Shown here: positions 1-11,536 of the stretch, in pieces
Layout: each line of letters opens with the position of its first letter
Numbering within the stretch: position 1 is the first letter of the stretch
Source: Symsagittifera roscoffensis
Taxonomy: Eukaryota; Xenacoelomorpha; Acoela; Convolutidae
NCBI RefSeq assembly: GCF_963678635.1
Contig: NC_087064.1
Location: 18,898,509 to 18,962,508, forward strand
Direction of reading: 5' to 3'
Length of the DNA stretch: 64,000 nucleotides
Translations under genes and position numbers: made by a program
The notes under the pieces: model-generated
Told to the model about the DNA's origin: nothing
What the model saw: only the letters and a program-made list of their open reading frames with translations
The model's database searches: none

Positions 1-133
1 CTGGTTATGTGAGTTAAAAGATTTAAAAAGCCCATTGGTCGAGGATGGCTCCAAAGTATGGTTCGGCCAAAAGAAGGGGATTCCACGCACGTTCGATTCA
101 TTTGACTGCGCCATAATAAATTGTTCTATTAAT
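1..133 (-). CDS. candidate exon running off the left edge
   Basis: On the minus strand an acceptor-like ...TACACAG precedes position 133. From there one frame is open to the window edge (about 44 codons, including an ATG at 112-114 and the stretch RGIPFFWPNHTLEPSS). No domain is recognisable. It could be a further exon of the EGF/LamG gene upstream on this strand, or the start of a separate gene. Only the open frame and the splice-like border support it. Confidence 0.3.
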
Positions 134-527
134 CTGTGTAGGTATGTACAGTTAATGTACAACTACTTAAAAAAATAAAACAATTAAAATAAAGTGTGAA
201 TTTAAAACCTTCTAAACTAAAACTAGAACCAACACACAATGATCGAACGATGATCGAATCATGCAGAGTTAACAGGTATTTAATCAATACCGAAGGTCAT
301 TAAGCTAGACATAAAACAAATTACAAAACAATCTAACTACAAGCAAAATTTCAGACGATCAATCATTTGACCATCCATTTTCAACATAATCTCTGCATAG
401 TTAAATGCTTTTCTTGCAGAAATTTTTTAGCATCCAGAAAAGAATGTTTTTCAACTCATTGAGATTTGCGAGCTTTTGGTGGTTATTTTTTTGTAAGAAC
501 TATTTCATGATACTATTTTGGAACTTT
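134..527. other. AT-rich non-coding stretch
   Basis: No open frame, repeat or motif of note. It lies just downstream (minus strand) of the apparent terminal exon at 528-757 and may be its 3' UTR and/or an intron. Confidence 0.5.
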
Positions 528-757
528 TTATAATGCACGAACGGCACCAACCCCATTAAGCTCCACAGATTCCACGTCGGAACAGGAACCAGTTTGGTCT
601 GCAACGCACTCCGAGTCGCTACACTTGGATCCCTCGTCACACAGATCCCCCTTCCAGAAGTCGGTACAATTGCAAGAGAAGGATCCCACTGAGTTGACAC
701 ATTGGGCTGAGTTGAGACAAGGTCCATTACAGGGGGTACCATCCTCTCGCTCCCCTT
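528..757 (-). CDS. exon 8: EGF modules and apparent C-terminus
   Basis: The acceptor ATGTTACAG precedes 757. The exon encodes GTPCNGPCLNSAQCVNS, then GSFSCNCTDFWKGDLC, then a Cys-rich tail, and reaches TAA at 528-530. If this is the real end, the protein lacks a visible membrane anchor. A missed donor shortly before the stop would connect it to the candidate exon at 1-133. Confidence 0.65.
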
Positions 758-3700
758 CTGTAACATAATTTGCAAGTCTCTTTTTTGATTTCATTCAGTG
801 CATTTAAATAGATTACCCTTAGCTATTCAAGGTTCGCATTATGAAAGCCGGTGTGTTGGGACTAAAAATGAAACAAACATTTTTAAATCGATCTTCTTTT
901 CCCCAAGAAAGACCTCTCTCAAAACGTTTTAGCGTGTGTTTTGGAGCCAAAAAGCGTTACCTTCAGGGCACGTTGAGCACTCGTCTATGTCTTGTGAACA
1001 GTCTTTCCCTTCGTATCCAGTTGGACAGTCGCAGCTGAAGTCATTTATGAGGTCATTGCACTCTCCTCTCACGCAGGGACCAGAAGCACACTCGTTGATT
1101 TCTATCTCGCAATTCGTGCCTTCGAAACCTGCGAAGCAATGGCAAATGAAAATCAACGGTTATGAAATGGTTAGGTCTCAGCCTCTCAATCGAAACATCG
1201 GGTGTTTGAGGCCCACCATGATCCGTGCTGGTTGCTTGCAGGTGAGGCAACATCACCCAGCCCAGAAAAATAACCAAAAAATGCATGTATTCCCGAAGCA
1301 GATGCACAACAGCGGTTCTCCGTGATCAGCTTAACAACTCGTATGTTTTTCCTTCTCCTTGAGGATGAATCGTCTTAACTTAAATGAAATTCAGATATCC
1401 GTGGATAGTCAGTCGAAACAATTTTTTACCCTCAAAAAAGACCTTGTTGCAATCGAGGACCAAATTTTACTCCTTCGCATTTAAACACATCCGCAAAATC
1501 TTAAAATTTACCAGTGTTTTTGCATTCGCACTGGAATCCACGCCATTCTGCAGTAACAACTGAACATGTGCCGTTGTTGCATGTCTCACTGGAGACCAAA
1601 TGGGAGCAAGAGTTGTGATCCAAACATCCGCGGTACCAAATATACGCAGACTTAATAAATACGAACCCATTCGAGTTCGTGGCTCTGAAAAAAAAACTGC
1701 AGTTAGATTAAACTATGTCTGGTTTTTCGAGTTAGTGCAAATTGATATCAAACTAACAATCGCCTTTTAAAGTTGTTTTGGGGCTGGCATTACTTTGGTT
1801 ATTACATAACTCTTTCAGGCCAATCATAATTGAGAATTTACCATGTGGCTTCTGCATGTTAGCGGATCATTATTTGGTCAGTTTGATGCGTTGTATGTTG
1901 TCTTGGTCAACAAAATGTTTTTATTTATGCCTTTCTGCATTTAATGTCAATATTCCTTAATTTCAACAAGTCAAGTCTACTTCCTGGCTTTTAATTTCAA
2001 CACGTACTTTTCAGTCGATTTTTATCGCTTTTCCTTATGTTTAGTTTCAACAGCTGCATTCGAATATCAACTTAGCTCGATCAATGAGTCAAAAATTATT
2101 CAAAATGCATCGACAATCCTTCTCCGAGTTATTGTTCGAAATGGCCTGTTGCAGAAATCATTGACAACTAAATTTTTGTTGTTCCAACTATTTTCGAAAA
2201 AAAATGACGGAATATATGTGCTAGGGGTGTTTTTTCCAGACAAATTTCGAATATTCGTGAAGTTATTGAAAGGTTGTTTAGTTTTTTGTGCTATTAACGC
2301 GTAAGTGGAGATGTAATCATCCATGTTATGATTTCTAAGAGAATTGAGGCGAACCTTTTGGTCTATTTAATATTCGGCTATAATTGAAATAAATCTCTTT
2401 GTACTTTAAATAGCAAGTTTGGGATAATTTTCCAAAACAGCTAAAAAAAAATGTTGATTTTTTTTTCCTTTTTTTGATGCCACCCATTTTCTTAAAGCAA
2501 AAACTACTCCTTACACCTTAAAATGCAGTCGGACAAATCGGGGTTTCCCCATAATACAAGGAGCAGTGCTATTTCTCCGACTTTCGAAGAAAACGGAATA
2601 TTTATGCTTGGCCCGGTTTTTCTATATTCTGTCAATTTTCGATTTTTAAACAAGCGTTTTGACGGAAATTTTCTGTATCATCTAAAAGATATTGTTGTGT
2701 TTAGCTTAAATCAAAAAAAATATATTTCACTTGTGATCATTTGTGTAAAGTTACGGGTGTTGGAAAATTACTAATCTGGCCATATTTGGGATAATTAACG
2801 CCCGGATTAATGCGTTCCAAGGTGAATTGAGACCAGCAATTTAGTCTATCAAAAAAAACGTGACACTAAATACTCCCTCTGTATTTTTCATGAGGGGGAT
2901 AAATTGTGTGTGGGTGATAAATTTAAGAAAAAAATTTTCTTGATTATTTCGCCAAATGTTTAACCAAAATTTTTTTAATTGGCTCTAATGTGCAGTTGGA
3001 AGATTCAGGGCTTCATTTTGATACACGAGCAGTCTTGACTTATTTTGTTATGGCCTAAGTAAATGCAGTATAAGGAAGTAGTAACGTTTTTGTTGAAAAA
3101 TAAATCCACGATTGTTGAGTTGAACAGCCGGCAAGAAAATTTAGAAAATTTATCAGAAATGTTGAGATTAAATGCTGAGAGATATTCTATTGAGAATGGA
3201 GACGTTTTGTTTTACAATTTTTGCACTTTTATTTTTTTCAAACGAGAGAAATTTTAGTTTGAGACTTCCTTTTATCAATTGAATAACAAATTCATTTTAA
3301 CAGATCCCGTGTTTTGGTGGCATCACATAAACTTTGTGGTGTTTTTTAGTGCACAATTTGACATTTCGAATGCTAGATTTATGGTTCTGATAAGTTAAAA
3401 CCCGCTGTACAGATCACTCGTGTTGGTCTGACGTTCAACTAAAACAACAAATTATATCTGCTCGAGATAGTTAATTTTCTTCGAATTGCTTTCAACTTTT
3501 TACTGTGTCTATTGTGTGTTATCTGTGTGTCGTAGATAAAAAATCGATTTTTTGAGCTCAAATCTGGAAAAAAGTTGTAAGCAACTTTCACCATCTAATG
3601 ATCATTTACTGGTAATGCTACTACGCTTTGAAAGCTGCCCAATCGACCACGTGAGGATTATCGACTTCTATTTCAAACATGCGCTCGAAAGCATGTATTT

Positions 3701-6700
3701 ACTTTTTATAAAAAATTTAATTGAAATCCTCAACCAAAAACTACTTCAGACAATTTAAAAAGCATTCATAACATTTAAGGTTAACCCATGATTTAAAAAT
3801 AGTTTTTATTGTTCCGACTTTCGTAACGAAAATAGCGGAACATTTGTGCTCGGGTGGATTATTTTTCTTCAGGCAAATTTCGACTTTTTAATGACGGAAT
3901 TTTTTTGTATCATTTATAAGCTATTGTTGTCCTGAGCGAAAATTCGAAAAGAAATCTTACACCTGTGATCATTTTTTTGTAAAGTTATGGGGGTTTAAAA
4001 ATTGCCATGTTGGCCAATTTGGGACAACTAACGCGCGATAGGTTTCGCGCTATTAACGCGTAAGCGAGATTTAATCCATATTAGAAATCGTTCCAAATTA
4101 GTTCAAAGAAATAAATTGGAACGATTATCTGCTATAATTGATTTGTTAGTAGGAGCAAAATCTGTCACTTTGTTCTTAATATGGCGTGTGGGGGATGTTT
4201 TCAAGTTTTTTTGAAAACTTTTAATTTTGTATTATATTTAATTTTTTTCACATTACTGCTACTCCATAACCTTAAAAAGCAGTTGGAACATTCAGGGTTT
4301 CGCCCTGATGCGAGCAGTCTTGTTCTGCTTTAAGAAAACTTTTGCTCATGTTTTATTTGAAATCTAAATAGTTATCAAATTGCTAACAGTTTCGACCGAA
4401 AAACGATATTTTACGATGCTGTATTTTTTGAAATTGACTGGTCAAAAAGCGATATTCTACAACAATGAATTGATTGAATGTGATACATAACACAAGATCT
4501 ATACGCTTAAACTCTTCTAAAATTTTTCAGAAATTACCAAAAAAAACTAATGTTTAGTTTTAGGAATTGAGGTTTACTTTAAACTGTTCTGCTTCCTGAG
4601 GCATCCCTCGGCAGATTTCGTTTGAAATCTTTTGGATGCCCTCTCAAACCTATATCAATCATAATTTAATGAATTTAATCTAGTGTTGATATTTGGTTTG
4701 AAAACAGTTTATTTTTGTTATCAAATTGTAAACCTCTCGTTTGTGTCTGGTGTGGATTCAGGGGCGGATTTAGGGGGGGGGGGACGCCTTCCCTCAGGGA
4801 TTCGACCCCCTGCCGACCCAAAGGGTCCCCCCTTTGATACTTTTTCAGAAATCCATTTTTGGCCGACCGACCCTAAAATTTTTCTAAATCCGCCCCTGTA
4901 GCAAATGAATTTGAGTTGAATTGAAAAAAATCAAAAATCAAACTCTTAAAATCAAAATTGAGCTGGATCAAATTTTAAATTTTTTTCCCATGACTGAACA
5001 CTTAATCATCGCTGAATCATTGAAAACCCTGTTTTATGAACATTTGCAACAATGATTCAGTTTTGCTGGAGCCTAGGAAATTAGACAACCGTAAAGAAAC
5101 GGAATTTACGGACAACCAGTATTTATTCAGACAAAAGTTAATTTAAGCCTGTAAACAAATTTCACGCAAGTTATTGCCTAAATTCCCTTAATTTCTGATC
5201 GTCTAATTTGCTTGTCGTCTAATTTCCTAAACCCCAGTTTTGCTACATAGATTAAGGGGACCCATCGTTTAGCAGACCATTCTTTTAGCATAAAAAGTGA
5301 AAAAAGAGTCTTTTAGCAGACCAGCGCTTTGAAGTGATGCATGATTGATTGACAGACTCAAAAAGACGCTCAGTCGGTGGTCAAGCTGCCCCAATTAAGA
5401 CAATTATCTCACGATTTGTCAACAAAACTTTGTTCAAAACCAGTTTTTGTTCGAAACAAAGTTGAATGAAAAAGAATTGGGGTTTTTCTGTAGTAAAATT
5501 CCAGAATACCAATAAAGTTTACGACTAATCATTTATACATTATGTGAGCTATAAACTTAGGGTCAAACTCCCTGAATTGTTATGAAAACGTAACTAATGA
5601 AATCAACTCGCTCATAACAGAGCAAGAGGTCTTTTTTGAAGTTTTCAAAAATTGAATTCTCTGGTTTGTCATAAAAATTGCTGTGCAATAGAACCTTTGC
5701 TGACCGACGTCAAAAGTTCTGCGCATTAGACTTCGTCAAAGATTCGAAAACCCTTGTAGAAATAACGTACGAGCTGTCAAGTGGAAGAAGCTCTCCATTT
5801 AGCCGAACATCACCCAAACAACCCAGAATGTTTTTTGGGTCGCCAGATGGGAAGTCTGCAACCTGAACTGGGATATCGTCGTTTGTAATGCCTCCGACTA
5901 AAACATTGGTTAGTGTGCAGTTTTTTATTTCATGATTTATATGAAGCCATGAGTATAATGAAGCCATGAGTAAAGATGAAAAACGTTTTACCATCCAAAA
6001 ACAAGCGCTTCTATTCATGAACCAAAACAATTGCCAGATAAGACAAAGTGTATAACAGTTTGCAGGCGAAAAAAAGTCAATTCTATCTGACTTTAAACGC
6101 AATTTGAATAGCAATAAAAACTCACCTAGAATGTGGGAAACGCATTGCATGTCAAAAGCGGATCCGGAGGAAGTCATCTCCTGGAATAAAGACTCAACAA
6201 TTCTCAGCTCTATCGAAGAAGACGCCGATGAAGAAGAGATGATGTCTAGGGTGATGTTGTGGATCTCTCCGTCGGTTATGGAACAATCGAAGATGATTTC
6301 GGAGTCGAAGGCCGATGACTTGATGGTCAAACAGCCGTCTGAAACGGAAACTCATCCACTTTTGAGATACGAGTACTGGTTGCTAGTGTCGACATCATGA
6401 ATTGTAAAAGTCTGCTGAAAATGCCCGAGACTATAATCATAAGTGCTGCATGCTTAAGGGGGAAGTAGGCAGTACGGGAGCCTAGTATAAGGATGTGGGG
6501 CAACTGCCCCTCCTTATTGTTAGTACTAGCTGCCAAAGTGTTCCTTAGGTATCTATGTTTGGGACTATTTTACGAATCCCTTTTTGGCTGACCAATCCTA
6601 AAGTTTTTCTCGAGACGCTCTGAGCGTTATATGCATTCAATGTGAGACCGCGTTCCGAAAAAGTGTAATTTTCTGCTCTGCGATTTTCAAAAATGCTCAA

Positions 6701-9700
6701 AAATGATAATTTTATCCAAAAATTTACAAAAACTGAAACACCTTATCAAAAAAAAACAGATAAGAACAGGACAGGATGCGAGAAGGCCATTTTCAAAATA
6801 GTATAAATGTATTCTTTTGATAATTCGCACCTGTATTGACTTCAATCGTGAAGAAGCACCCCTGCACTTGATCGCCCTTGAGGTAGAGAATGACTCCCTG
6901 CTCGTCTCTTGACCTGAACGAGAACTCAATTTTCTCCAGGGAATCTGAGGGCCCATCTGTCTCGTTGGTCTGGATGTAGATGTAGGCGTCTGGCTCGAAA
7001 GTGACAAAGCCAGTGCCTGGAAGCAGGAATGAGTAAGACATCTTAACTGAACCGGCGACATTTCAATCCCCTCGTACTCCTTTGTTGAGCTCGGAGCGCG
7101 AAATCAGTTTTGTTGATTTGAAAAAAAATCGACAAAATTCGAAAATGATTTATCATTTTTTTCAATATTTTTCTTTTCGTTCCGCATTAAATTTAAATGA
7201 CAATTGAAATGACAATAAAGCTTGTAAACTATCGCAAAAAATTCTAATTTTACATAAGAGTCCTCATTGACTTGATAGTTTTCAACTAGGAATTTCCTAG
7301 CAAAGTGGCAAGGTCCTAGCTTTGCATTTGTCATTTCGTATACTGGATTTCGCCAGCTCAAGGTTTTGTCAATTCGTGTTCTCACCCAAAAAAAACTTAT
7401 CCGCAAAAAACTGCCCCCGGAAAAAATTAATTTTGCTCCGAGCTTTGAACTGGGAAGGAACTTTGTATTCGGATGTGTTTTAGTTTTTTTCGCAAAATCA
7501 GGTACCAGATTTATCATGAGACTGGGCTGAAAGATATGTCATATTACAGCCCTGTCAGTCGTGATTTAAACATTTAGAAATTTCCAAAAAAAATTTAATG
7601 TCGAGAAAAACCGGTTTGATGTTTATGATTTTTCGTCTAATTCCGAGCGAGTAAAACGAGGGAGCAGGCTTATTACAACATAGTCGTAGCTTAGCAGTAA
7701 ATAAGCCATGAGTTCTTTATTCAAGCCCTGAAAAGTCTAGTAAAATAAGTTTTCATCCCAAGAAGGTATTAAAAATTTTTTAGCGCCATCTAGGGGAATA
7801 AAAACTTCACAAAAACTTCGAAGAAAACTGTTTTCCAATATGCTTATTGTACTATGAATAGCGAAATTTCCAATTTTTTAGTTTAGATCGTTTTATCACA
7901 CCACGCAAAAAACTACAATATTTTTTTAATTGTAGTTTTTTAAGAATATGCTTGAACATTTCCTGCTACTTGCACAGCAACGGGCTGCCCTTGTTGAATT
8001 TTTAGCTGGTTTAAAATGATTTTTGCGAAACTTTGATGACCTCAGTTGCCGCTTCTGGCTTTTTTAAGACTTGTTTTTGAGAGGTATAAAATTACGAAAA
8101 GTTTTTGGAATGTATAAATCTTCCAAAAGAAACACTTTAGAACAATTTTATCAACTATTTAGAGCTACTTCCTTTTCCGTGAAAAATTTGAAATTTTGTA
8201 TTTAAAAATTTTGATATTCAGGAGTTTTTGCATTTTGAACTTAACTTCTGCTTTTAAGACAAGGTTGTAGTGAAGGGTCATTCTTTGTATTGGTTAATGC
8301 GACTAAAAATTGCTACAGATTTGTTTTATTCTAAAAGCGTAATTGGTTCATTGTTAAAAACTAGATATAAGTATCTTACCATTCGCAAGGAAGCGTCAAA
8401 GCTTGAAGAAAAAGTACAAAAAAAGAATGTTTTTTTTTTCATTTTCAAAAAAAAATTATCAAGGAAATTTCTTTTTTAGCACAGCGTTATGTTCGGAGAA
8501 ACTTTTCGGAGAAGTTTTGCGTCGCTTTTGGGCTCCTTTTTTACTTTTTTTAAATTTCTTTCAATTTTTTTTTCTGGAGGGCAAATGCCCAACCAGAAGT
8601 TTGCATTGCAAAAACATGTGTGTTACAACGGTAAAAGTTATTTTCTAAAGTGATTTCAACAAGCTGACAAATTCTTTAGTAAATTTGTTCTGTACAAATT
8701 TAAACAATGCAAATAAAACAAACAAACAAAACTTATCTTGACAGTGATTTGTTTTTGATCGCCACATCTGGTTTTAAATATGTTAATGTTTTGTTTTTCA
8801 TAATTTTTATTTTACCTCTTTCATCTAGCGTAATTTCAGCCGCTTTCAAGTGCAAAGAAAAGTCATTGAAAAATTCAAAAAAAAAACAAATTTTCGATTT
8901 TAAGAATTTATTATTTTAGTTTTCGTGCAGCAAATTCAACAGTCGTTATGTTCTGTACTACTTGCATAATCTTCCGATTGAAATTGTCGTATTCGTTCAG
9001 AAAACGAACATGAAATAAGACTAACTTGTTGTCGATTCTGTTCGAGACGAGAATAAAACAATAATAAGTAAAAATATATCAACCATTTTCCACGTAGTCA
9101 ATTTTATAACTTTATAACGCAGAATTTCGAGCAGAATCAGAATTATGTCAATCCTTTTTGATTTAAATTGATTTCGAGTTTGATAGTTCTTTTTGTTCAA
9201 TCACAATTAATGCTTTTGTTATAAATCAATCGACAGGTATCTAAAACAAGAAGTGAGCGATAAAAACGGTATGCGTATTACGTTATGATGGTGTTAGGAT
9301 AAGTTAGCCAAAACAAATGTTTAATTAGTCACACTTTCAAGTGCGTTTTGCTGCTTCCTTCAGCCTAGGTTAGATCTCACTTTAAGTCATCACAAGCTTT
9401 GAGACGATGAGCCGATTTAGAATCTATGAGCCAATTTAGCATCTATAATCTAGTGAACACTATTTATTACGACATCTGCTTAGAAGCCTTTTTGGTGTTT
9501 ACCCGGGTCGAGGACCGCAACTAATTTCCAGACTTTACCAGATGCGCCGTCGATTGTGCTTCAGCAACCAAAAATTCTTAATCTGAACAGTGTTTTTAGT
9601 CGCGGAATAAGTCTGGAAATATTGTATTTTAGTCGCGAAGTCTGAAAAATAGTCGCAGTGTAGTCGGAAAATGAGTCGCGATAGTATGGACATAAGTTTG

Positions 9701-11536
9701 TAAGTCTGGCTGTAAGTCAACAGCTTAGAAGCTTCACATGATCTCAAAGTCAATTCCTAGAAGCATATTTGAGAATAAATAGAAGTAATTTTTGAGTACA
9801 TGATAGTACAATGAGTAACTTCAAATTTCCGAAAATAAGGAAAAATCCTCTTCAGGAAAATCTGCGCTAAATCTCTTAATCCATCGTTTATCTTACCCGA
9901 TATTAGAAAAATTGAGATAGATTGAAACATTTTAGTAACTTTACTAACTTTAATGGTTACGGGTTATAAAAGTTGGCCGAGTCCTCTGTGATTATTGGTA
10001 GGTGCCTCTTTAAACAAGTATTTTTGAGGTTTTGAGACAAAAAAAAAATCAAAAGGCCATATTCAACTGTTTTTCCACTTTCGAAAGATCATTTTTACAA
10101 AGTCATCAGCTTCTTTCAGAAAACATTTTAAGAAGAAAGATGTTTTTCAAAGATTTGTACATGAATATGCGTCAATCTCAAATTTTTGACTAGTCACCAG
10201 TACATTAATAAAACAATCAACCAAACTCCACCTTTTATTTTGTTAAATCAACCCTTTGTCCCCTTTCTAGTTTACCGTTTTGGCCCAGTGCTATTCCTTT
10301 AAAACTTGATTTTTTCACAGCTTTTAGGTAATTAGCTTTAAATGATTAAGCCATTCAGTCATTTAAAAAAGCAGAATTTGTTTTCGGACAAATACTTACA
10401 TTCGAAATCGGTGTCAGTGTCAACACATGTGAATCCTCCGCCCATACATGTCTTACTCTCTTCGCCACATTGTGAGGTCAGACTGCAGTTCCTTCCATGG
10501 AATCCCCCCGGACATCCGGAGCAATCGTATCCTTCCAGAGCGTCCTCGCAAGAAGCACCGTTCAGGCAGGGATCATCCGAGAAGCTAACACAAGTTTCAT
10601 CGTACGCACAATTTTGTTCATTAACATTGGTGTTCTCAAAAGGAATTGAAATTATATTGGTGTCGGCGTCGTTCGGAACACTTCCTAAGTAACCAATGCT
10701 GTCATCGCTGTATGTAATGGAAATAGCATACAGACACCCCTTAAACTTGAGTGCTGTCCCTGGGAATCCTGCGGGTACTTCGCTCGTATGTGGGGTTCCA
10801 AAATAAGCCAAATTTAATCCAGTGATCCAGGGTAAATTACTGGTGTATGTTGCTTGCAAGTGATCAATTTTATCGATAGAAATTGAAAAGATATCGACTT
10901 CGTTCGTTAATTGATGGGAAAGTTTGATTGTGAAAGGTTCGCCAGTGTCTAGTTTGCTCCAATGTGGTACCCTAAAAATCAATGATACTCGTTTTTCAAG
11001 ATTTTTTACACAAACTGGAATTCTTTTTTGTCGCGTCTTTTGCACCAATTTTCACTTATTTATATATAAAAAAATTCTGGTTCAGTTTATCTCAAAAGAA
11101 CCCCATCACGTATCAAACAGTTCTTATTTCGACAAACTAAAAGAAAAGTAGACTGGAAGTGTTTACGAGTTTTTTTTTGTTAACTATCTCATTATTTTGC
11201 TAATTAGTACCTGTAAACAGATGTTGGGCCAGCTCTTGCTGTTGTGAGATAAACATCTCCGCTAGACATCTCAACAACTGCGAATGACGACTCACTCTCG
11301 CCCTCGGCAACCAGAACGCATAAAACACCCGATGGCTCCACTGTTCTCAGGGTAAACTCAACTGACTCTATTACCCTCCCCTCTCCCCCTCCCTCGGACT
11401 GAATTGGGGGGACCTTAAGGAAACTAAACAGGTCGCCATCTGTTGGCTGTGAGTTGTAGAAAAACGTATACGAGGATGCAAGATCCAAATAAAGCAACCG
11501 AGAGATGAGAATAATCAAATAAAATTTGAGTGGCAT
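528..11536 (-). CDS. LamG/EGF multidomain gene (Crumbs/EYS/neurexin-like), eight exons joined
   Basis: Eight minus-strand exons could be chained: 11211-11536, 10400-10971, 6831-7016, 6126-6338, about 5712-5897, 1512-1684, 961-1128 and 528-757. At most junctions the leftover bases of one exon complete a sensible codon in the next; for example, the T left at 10400 plus GC at 7016 make a Cys. The product has a signal peptide, LamG domain 1, two EGF modules, LamG domain 2 and at least four further EGF modules. Alternating LamG and EGF modules are typical of Crumbs, EYS, agrin, pikachurin and neurexin-family extracellular proteins (family knowledge). I cannot pick the orthologue. No transmembrane segment is seen, so the protein is either secreted or continues to the left. 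The exon 5 to 6 junction is the least certain. Confidence 0.75.
961..1128 (-). CDS. exon 7: EGF modules (calcium-binding type)
   Basis: The acceptor TTGCTTCGCAG precedes 1128 and the donor GTAACG follows 961. The exon encodes FEGTNCEIEINECASGPCVRGEC, read here as two overlapping motif halves, then CDCPTGYEGKDC and DIDECSTC. The INEC and DIDEC starts are hallmarks of calcium-binding EGF modules. Confidence 0.75.
1512..1684 (-). CDS. exon 6: linker and EGF module
   Basis: The acceptor TTTTTTTCAG precedes 1684 and the donor GTAAAT follows 1512. The exon encodes IWYRGCLDHNSC and then an EGF core, CNNGTCSVVTAEWRGFQCEC. The final Gly codon is completed by exon 7. Confidence 0.65.
2180..2572 (+). 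repeat. repeat family R, copy 1
   Basis: A diverged copy begins GTTCCAACTATTTTCGAAA and carries the family landmarks GCTATTAACGCGTAAG and the 3' end AGGAGCAGTGCT. It abuts copy 2 head to tail. Confidence 0.6.
2573..3040 (+). repeat. repeat family R, copy 2
   Basis: It starts TTCTCCGACTTTCGAAG and ends ACACGAGCAGTCTTGAC. It follows directly on copy 1, a tandem arrangement also seen for rolling-circle transposons. Confidence 0.6.
3811..4326 (+). repeat. repeat family R, copy 3 (about 515 bp)
   Basis: A well-preserved copy. The 5' end GTTCCGACTTTCGTAACGAAA can fold into a small hairpin. An internal ACGCGCGAT...TTCGCGCTATTAACGCGT imperfect inverted repeat follows, and the 3' end has a hairpin CAGGGTTTCGCCCTG then CGAGCAGTCTTGTT. 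No coding capacity. Confidence 0.7.
4759..4898. mobile_element. 140-bp MITE with perfect 15-bp terminal inverted repeats
   Basis: The ends CAGGGGCGGATTTAG and CTAAATCCGCCCCTG are exact inverted repeats. The CAGGGGCGGAT terminus is seen in hAT-type MITEs of many animals (established knowledge). No 8-bp target duplication is left here. A G-run of ten bases lies at 4774-4783. Confidence 0.75.
5068..5234. mobile_element. MITE family M, copy 1
   Basis: The ends share the inverted motif TAGGAAATTAGAC. The element also contains TTTCACGCAAGTTATTGCC, which recurs in the copies at 41.6-42.4 kb. Confidence 0.6.
5712..5897 (-). CDS. exon 5: end of LamG 2
   Basis: The acceptor AATGTTTTAG precedes 5897. 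The exon encodes VGGITNDD and the closing LamG motif NILGCLGDVRLNGELLPL, where the Cys and the DVRLNG strand are diagnostic. The 3' border is uncertain: no strong donor occurs before the in-frame TGA near 5710, and a weak GTCTAA is the best phase-compatible candidate. Confidence 0.65.
6126..6338 (-). CDS. exon 4: middle of LamG 2
   Basis: The acceptor GTTTCAG precedes 6338 and the donor GTGAGT follows 6126. The frame encodes GCLTIKSSAFDSEIIFDC and a serine-rich stretch (DIISSSSASSS). Phases with both neighbours agree. The Ser run lies in a loop between LamG strands and is unusual in length. Confidence 0.7.
6831..7016 (-). CDS. exon 3: first half of LamG 2
   Basis: The acceptor TTCCTGCTTCCAG precedes 7016 and a weak GTGCGA donor follows 6831. 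The encoded peptide, TGFVTFEPDAYIYIQ then IEFSFRSRDEQGVILYLKG, is a textbook LamG sheet (F-x-FRS...GV-x-LYL). The first two bases complete the Cys left open by exon 2. Confidence 0.75.
7017..10399. other. intron 2 of the LamG/EGF gene
   Basis: No exon seen. It contains a copy of repeat family S (7436-8005) and, at about 9590-9680, a short cluster of AGTCGCG/AGTCTG words. The rest is AT-rich unique-looking sequence. Confidence 0.55.
7436..8005 (+). repeat. repeat family S, copy 1
   Basis: Landmarks are GGAACTTTGTATTCGG(A/G)TGTGTTTTAG, then GTCGAGAAAAACCGGTTTGA, and the 3' end TGCTACTTGCACAGCAAC. They occur in the same order at 15600, 23178 (partial) and 23708. No coding capacity. Confidence 0.6.
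10400..10971 (-). CDS. exon 2: rest of LamG 1 plus two EGF modules
   Basis: The acceptor TTTTTAG precedes 10971 and the donor GTAAGT follows 10400. The exon encodes the end of a LamG domain, with the typical closing FKGCLYAI strand. It then encodes an EGF module (CVSFSDDPCLNGASCED...) and most of a second (CGEESKTCMGGGFTCVD), whose last Cys codon is split across the next intron. This is the largest and clearest exon of the gene. Confidence 0.8.
11211..11536 (-). CDS. exon 1: signal peptide and start of LamG 1
   Basis: The ATG at 11534-11536 opens a frame with a hydrophobic core (FYLIILISRLLYLDLASS) that fits a signal peptide. A LamG-type beta pattern with VEFTLRTVEPSGVLCVL follows. The exon ends ...TACAG before GTACTA (donor), leaving two bases that join the G at 10971 to give Arg. 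An alternative is that this is an internal exon with an unseen acceptor; the hydrophobic N-terminus favours a true start. Confidence 0.65.

Larger units (their letters stand above)
1685..5711. other. intron 5 of the LamG/EGF gene, rich in repeats
   Basis: This 4-kb intron contains three copies of repeat family R (2180-3040 as a head-to-tail pair, and 3811-4326), a palindromic 140-bp hAT-type MITE (4759-4898) and a copy of MITE family M (5068-5234). No coding exon was recognised between them. Confidence 0.6.

Noticed and set aside
10342-10692. 116-codon plus-strand frame
   Set aside because: Opposite strand of LamG/EGF exon 2, which has clear Cys-patterned EGF modules.
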